Assembly: GCA_943737045.1 (NCBI GenBank)
Contig: CALSFV010000017.1
Location: 124,001-188,000 of the forward strand
DNA from: Parapristionchus giblindavisi
Taxonomy: Eukaryota; Nematoda; Chromadorea; Rhabditida; Diplogasteridae
Length of the DNA stretch: 64,000 nucleotides
Reading direction: 5' to 3'
Below are positions 59,166 through 64,000 of this stretch, piece after piece (position 1 is the first letter of the stretch; every line of letters begins with the position of its first letter). Under the pieces are notes generated by a model that saw nothing but the letters and a program-made list of their open reading frames with translations, was not told the DNA's origin and searched no databases. A program made the position numbers and the translations under genes.

Positions 59166-59525
59166 GACATCGGAGACATATATCAGTCATGGTATTACCT
59201 TTTCATATGAAGAAAATAAGACCAAAAGCTTCCCTTTTCTGTCGCCCATCTGACTCTCAACCGAAATGAATTATAACGATATTTTGTGAATTCAATGTAC
59301 ATATATGAACGATATTTTTTTGATTATGCTACATTCAGTCCTTTGTAGAATAACATAATATCTCCAAAACAAGACGAGGTCTTATTATGATAGAAGGCAC
59401 TACAGTAATGTAATATCTCTCTGTCTTCACAGTTTATTCTGAGAATATTCGCGGGATTCCATCAAAGAAAAAAAAACCAGCAAAAATAAAGAAAATAAGT
59501 TGAATTGGAAGAAAGTTGTGATCGA

Positions 59526-59672
59526 ATGATCATTCTTTATCCATCTATTATTATCATTTGTTTTACGCTATCAATTGTTCTTGTAACTTTCTCATCCTAT
59601 TATTGTCTTATAGTTAGCAAAGAGATAAGGAATATACATGAGGAGAAAGTCGATTCTTTCTCTTTTCACTAG
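59526..59672 (+). CDS. Possible 48-aa single-pass membrane peptide
   Basis: ATG to TAG frame reading MIILYPSIIIICFTLSIVLV, a strong hydrophobic helix, followed by a charged tail (SKEIRNIHEEKVDSF). No splice or family support. It may be the N-terminal anchor of a spliced gene or chance. Confidence 0.2.
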   Translation: MIILYPSIIIICFTLSIVLVTFSSYYCLIVSKEIRNIHEEKVDSFSFH

Positions 59673-60852
59673 CGACGTTGGTGAAGAAGTCTCTATAGCT
59701 CTGCATCAGCTGTAATGAACACATTGAATAGAAACATTTCATCTATTATCAAACATAAAATAAACATAATATTTTTCGTATAAAATGCACTTGTGTAAAA
59801 AAAATAGAGAAATATTCTATCGATTACCTCCCACTTTTTCCTCCCTTCAACAAAGAAACACATTGTAGCTGTGGAAGGAGATCAAATAAACAAGAGTATT
59901 TTATACGGTCAATAAACAAACACAATAAATAATTCAATACAATAAACAAGTACATAATTCAAGTTTGTTGTCAAATCTTTTATATCAACCTTATAATGAT
60001 GGCGATTCATCTAAGTCGGATATAAAGTGGTGCAAATAATCGACATTGGTTGATTTAGACTTTCGGCGTTATTTTTGTGTTTTAATGTATTTTGCAAGAT
60101 CGTCTTCTATGTCGCATGGTGATCATCGTCTAGACTTGATAGTACATAACACACAATTCCATTACATGATGTGATTACTTACTACAAAATGGGGAAAATG
60201 GCACTATACACATTTTGATCAATCTTGGAAAACTACATATTCATTAGTTTTGAAGTATAATTAGGGAGATAATAGTACAAGACGCTATACAATAAAAACA
60301 CCTTGAAATGAATGAAGCTTTTTAATTCTTACAATAAATTGAATCATTTACTGTAAATGTTTCATTTCTTCTTTATTATACACAAATATCTATTTTGTCC
60401 AGGTTATGTGTCTTTTCATAGTGGATCTGGAGTCTATTCTATCTATTTTCCACACATAATATAGCATATTATTGCAAAAATAGTCTTATAAAAGATAATG
60501 ATTTGATTCTTGACATCCTTTCCTTTTTCATTACGGTGAATAACTCTTAACTCTCATATGTAAACTGCAATTAGGAGAGGTATTTCATATTTGATCTAGC
60601 TTAGTGATTTTTTAAGTCTTATTATTGTCACGTGAACGCCAAATATGTTCCTAATGCATCGTTACATTTGCCTTACGCTCCTAAGCCGTAAGTCGTGACG
60701 AAAAGAGACGAGGCGGAGGGGGCACGTAAGTCAAATGTAACGATGCATAAGGGTCCTTTGATCATGATCCTGATCCTTTGCAAATATTGATCAGCTTAAT
60801 AAGAATTCAAGCTTGTAATCTATATCATTAATTGATTAATTCATTCAATCAG
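59673..60852. other. P450 5' flank
   Basis: AT-rich; no gene. A foldback lies at 60650-60752, and TTCAATCAG directly before the P450 ATG is a possible trans-splice acceptor. Confidence 0.6.
60650..60752. repeat. Inverted repeat upstream of the P450
   Basis: CCTAATGCATCGTTACATTT and AAATGTAACGATGCATAAGG flank a G/C-richer loop of about 50 bp. It lies 100 bp before the start codon, so it may affect the promoter. Confidence 0.85.
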
Positions 60853-63576
60853 ATGGTAGCAGTTCTACTCATTCTTCTTCCTCTATCCATAGCTGCATTT
60901 ATATGGGCAGTGACGTGGAGGCAAATACGAGAAACCATCACCCTCATATACAGATCTTACTACAATTTAGCCGATGTTTATTTGATTCTTAATCATCAAT
61001 CTCTAATTTATTATTTTCAGTTTCCAGGTCCTAAAGCATATCCCATAATAGGAAGTGTATGGCAGTTCAAATTGGCTACTGTCGGTATCGTTTTAATAAT
61101 TCACTGAAAAACTCTGTCATATTAGAGTTGTAGGTTATATAAGACGCGGCATTAGAGAAACGTTGTCTCATGTGTAACTTATTCTTATGGCGCGTTAAAA
61201 TGTGGTGGAAAACCGAAAAAAGCGACATTCGGAGTGTTCAAATGTACCCCGGAAAACAGAAAATGGAAAGTCGATATTTGAATTCGCGGGCGCGAATAAT
61301 GTGCGGGAATTCAAATTCCGACTTTAAGACTGCCAATTTATACGTTTAAAAAACGAAGTAAACCCGGAATTTCTTTTTCTTTCACTTTTCGTCTTCTTTT
61401 GACATCGGAAACTAAAAAAAAACGAGTGCAAATTTGAATTCCCGCGCCTTATTCGCGCCCGCGAATTCAAATATCGACTTTCCATTTTCGGTTTTCCAGG
61501 GTACATTTTAACACTCCGAAAGTCGCTTTTTTCGGTTTTCCACCACATTTTAACGCGCCATAAGTTAGCTTACACTTTGATTCATCCACCATAGCATGTA
61601 GCACTTCCGTTATCAAAGCTAAATTGCTTTCCTCCCAAGATATTATTGAGAAATTAGGAATCACAAATACCTGTCTTTAGTGCCCTCATTCTAGACTCTC
61701 TCGATTCAATCCGATATGTATTGAATCATTGCGGACCTCTCCACCGCTAGGCCTTGCCAACCTAACCTATCATTGATCGCCGTTTGATCTTTGATACAGA
61801 GTCTTTTCCGAGCTGCACTTCCCCTCCTCCCCTGTACCCCCCCCCTCTCCCGTTTATTTCTATCTATCCCACAAGCTCTTTTTATCTGTTATTTCAAATG
61901 TTGTCGCATCTTATTGATGTAAGATAAATTAAATTAAATTAAATTACACCAGTCCCCGGTACTATCTCGAGCGAGAAAGTATTATAAAAAGTGTCCTTTG
62001 AGTGTGTTTGGTGTAAGCTAACCTTTTTCAATTCAAGCCCAGTTAGAAAACGAATCCCGATGAGAATTTGGGTGTAGTTACTCTATGGATAAATAATTCA
62101 AATTTTTAGATTTCATGAGTCAACTCATTGGGTGGATAAATGTTTATGGATATTTCGAGAATCATCCTGGTGTAGTCAAAGGATGGCTAGGTCCTATTCC
62201 AGTTGTTATGATTACCAAACCAGAGTTTTGTAAGGTAATCAAGGAATATTCACATGAAATATGATCAAATCCATATATTTTAAAGGTGGTTTTGGAGAGT
62301 AATACTCTAATTACAAAAGCTGCACAATATAATAAATTATCTGAATGGATTGGATCTGGTCTTCTTATAAGGTTGGCTTTTACTTCTTTTATTCTTTGAA
62401 GCATTTTCAGTTTCACATTCCATACAAATATAATTCGATATTTTGTAAATTTAGAAAAAATGCTTATTAGTTATCGATAATTGTGTTTAGTACGAATGAG
62501 AAATGGTACTCGCGACGAAAGATGCTCACTCCTGCATTTCATTTCAATGTTTTGAAGGGATATCAAGAAATATTCGCTAGACAAGGAGAGGTATTATTAT
62601 TCTATTCCCCATATATCATATATGTCATATCAATCATTATAGATTTTCGTAGAACAATTGGAAAAACTGGCAGATACCGGAAGAGAAGTCGATCTATTTC
62701 CATACTTCAAACGATGCGCTATGGATATCATTTGTGGTAGATTCAATCATTCAATAATCTATCAATCAATATAAATTGTAGAAACTGCAATGGCTTCTCA
62801 AATAAATGCTCAAATCGGAAAGAATTCAGAATATGTCAATGCTGTCATTAGACTATCTGAGGTCATTTTCACTTATGAGAGGTAAGCAAACTATATATTT
62901 TGATTGACTAACTTATTGGATAATAGATCACCATGGCTATGGATCAAACCAATATTTTATGGATGTGGTCTAGGTTTCGAATTTGATCGATTGGTTAAGC
63001 TAACGACTGATTTCACTAGAAAGGTTTGTATTGACTGAATAATGAAAACGGATGAAGATTGTCTTTCAAGGTAATAGCAGAAAGACGTCAAACATTGATA
63101 GATGAAGGAGGAATGGAAGATTTTGATATAACAAAAAATAAGAAGAAAATGGCATTCCTTGATCTAATGTTGTACACAGAAAAACAGAATAATTTATCTG
63201 ACGAAGATATTAGAGAAGAAGTTGACACTTTCATGTTTGAAGGTATGTTCTTACCAAATTTTTATATTTAAAATTGTTTTATAAATTAAAGGTCATGACA
63301 CTACGTCCTCTGGAATGGGGTTCACTGCATGGTTAATAGGACAATTTCCGGAATATCAGGTTCGATTTTTATCTTTGATTTATGATTTTTAAGTAGACTT
63401 ACAAGTATACTTAAAGTGAAAGTCTAAGTAGTCTTCAAGCTTTGAAGTATCAGAGTAATTCAGGATAAAATCCATGCAGAGCTGGATGAAGTATTCGGTG
63501 ATTCAATGAGAGAACCAACAGAAGCTGATTTGAAGAAATGTATTATATTAGAAAAATGTATAAAGGAATCATTGAG
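60853..63576 (+). CDS. Cytochrome P450, CYP4-clade (5' 380 codons; runs past window)
   Basis: A haem monooxygenase that oxidises lipids or xenobiotics at the ER membrane. Exons: 60853-60975, 61021-61084, 62110-62234, 62286-62371, 62491-62590, 62643-62736, 62782-62881, 62927-63023, 63071-63242, 63292-63359 and 63464-63576; all phases agree. It starts with an ER anchor ([20 protein letters not shown]) and the proline hinge [12 protein letters not shown]. The helix C motif is [15 protein letters not shown] (WxxxR), followed by [33 protein letters not shown] (I helix, oxygen-activating Thr) and the K-helix ExxR in KESLR. The CYP4-specific EGHDTT and [11 protein letters not shown] strongly support CYP4V/CYP37-like. 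The haem-binding Cys loop lies beyond the right edge. No stop or frameshift is seen. Intron 2 holds a MITE and a LINE-like tail; intron 10 holds a diverged AAGTAGACTT repeat. Confidence 0.92.
61172..61575. mobile_element. Foldback MITE in P450 intron 2
   Basis: GTGTAACTTATTCTTATGGC and GCCATAAGTTAGCTTACAC flank about 400 bp. The arms share TGGCGCGTTAAAATGTGGTG, AAAAAAGCGAC and GAATTCGCGGGCGCGAAT. The mirrored open frames are artefacts. Arm identity is high, so it is young. Confidence 0.88.
61600..61960 (+). mobile_element. Possible 5'-truncated LINE 3' end in P450 intron 2
   Basis: A GC-richer segment (TCCGAGCTGCACTTCCCCTC, then a C-rich tract) ends with CGCATCTTATTGATGTAAGA and a (TAAAT)n tail (61923-61946). 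A simple pentanucleotide tail after a short 3' UTR-like region is typical of non-LTR elements. No target duplication was identified. Confidence 0.35.
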
Positions 63577-64000
63577 GTATTCGTATCATTGCTAATTCAA
63601 TTAAAATAGAAATAGATTATTCTTGTCCGTTTTGAAGTTAGTGAGTTGCCGTTTATTCTTTCCTCCCTCCCTTCTCTTTCTCGGCATGTTTACCTGCCAA
63701 TCCGGAGTGATCACCGTGGCAGTGTAGACCAAAAAGATGGCGACCTCTCTACTGTATACCGTCCACTGCCTCTAGCATTAAAAGTAAGCTGATTTGCGCG
63801 GTTTCCTTGGGTCACAGGAACATCAAGAGTCGCGTATCCCGCAAAACAATTATACTTCAATGCAACACTTGGACCACCAGCCGGGATGCCATTCACGTCA
63901 GAGCTCTCATTTCTTCTCCACAACCCCGAATCACTACGGCGGAGATTCCCTATTGACCTCTTGATAAAACGTATTTAAATTTAAAAAAAAAACATAACAG
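63577..64000. other. Downstream P450 intron (probable)
   Basis: Begins with a GTATTC donor. The GC-richer part from about 63650 to 63950 (CCGGAGTGATCACCGTGGC, ATGGCGACC) differs from the other short introns and may be a repeat insertion. The minus-strand frame here has no recognisable motif. The next P450 exon is not seen before the edge. Confidence 0.45.

Overview
The window is AT-rich nuclear DNA from a nematode. The evidence is many short introns with TTTCAG-type acceptors, a 35-exon Argonaute, a nematode-style serpentine chemoreceptor, a CYP4-clade cytochrome P450 and Tc1 and mariner relics. The very high intron density would fit a diplogastrid-like or other rhabditine worm, but I cannot name the species. 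No product was looked up: exon models come from splice signals, reading phase and remembered family motifs.

Layout. 0-13 kb: the last exon of a gene entering from the left (+), then a minus-strand Pro/Ser/Gly/Gln-rich gene whose four visible exons (4.6, 9.0, 10.4 and 13.1 kb) join in frame. Its introns are full of foldback elements. 13-23 kb: mostly gene-poor DNA with one weak ORF, diverged duplications, a LINE-tail-like insert with a target-site duplication and a TA-flanked foldback. 22.8-23.7 kb: a decayed mariner transposase (minus). 23.9-29.9 kb: a 6 kb block with related inverted ends, holding broken fragments of DNA topoisomerase II, the beta subunit of mannose-1-phosphate guanylyltransferase and one unidentified exon. 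30.2-31.3 kb: a large foldback. 33.1-36.6 kb: an intact 11-exon 7TM receptor (+). 37.7-50.2 kb: an intact 35-exon, 1030-residue RGG-rich Argonaute (minus) whose two largest introns carry large palindromic elements. 52.3 kb: tRNA-Arg(ACG) (minus). 53.0-54.1 kb: a divergent pair of small secreted-protein genes. 54.6-58.0 kb: a MITE, a Tc1-like element and a ~1.2 kb 23-bp minisatellite. 60.9 kb to the right edge: the first 380 codons of a cytochrome P450 (+), which runs off the window.

The dominant theme is foldback DNA. At least five kinds of palindromic element occur in introns and between genes, and four of them carry tRNA-like Pol III promoter modules inside the palindrome or in its arms. 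Several lie inside introns of the Argonaute, so an RNA-silencing gene carries sequence that would give long hairpin RNA when transcribed. The two features most worth follow-up are the 6 kb block of captured gene fragments and the tRNA-module foldbacks.
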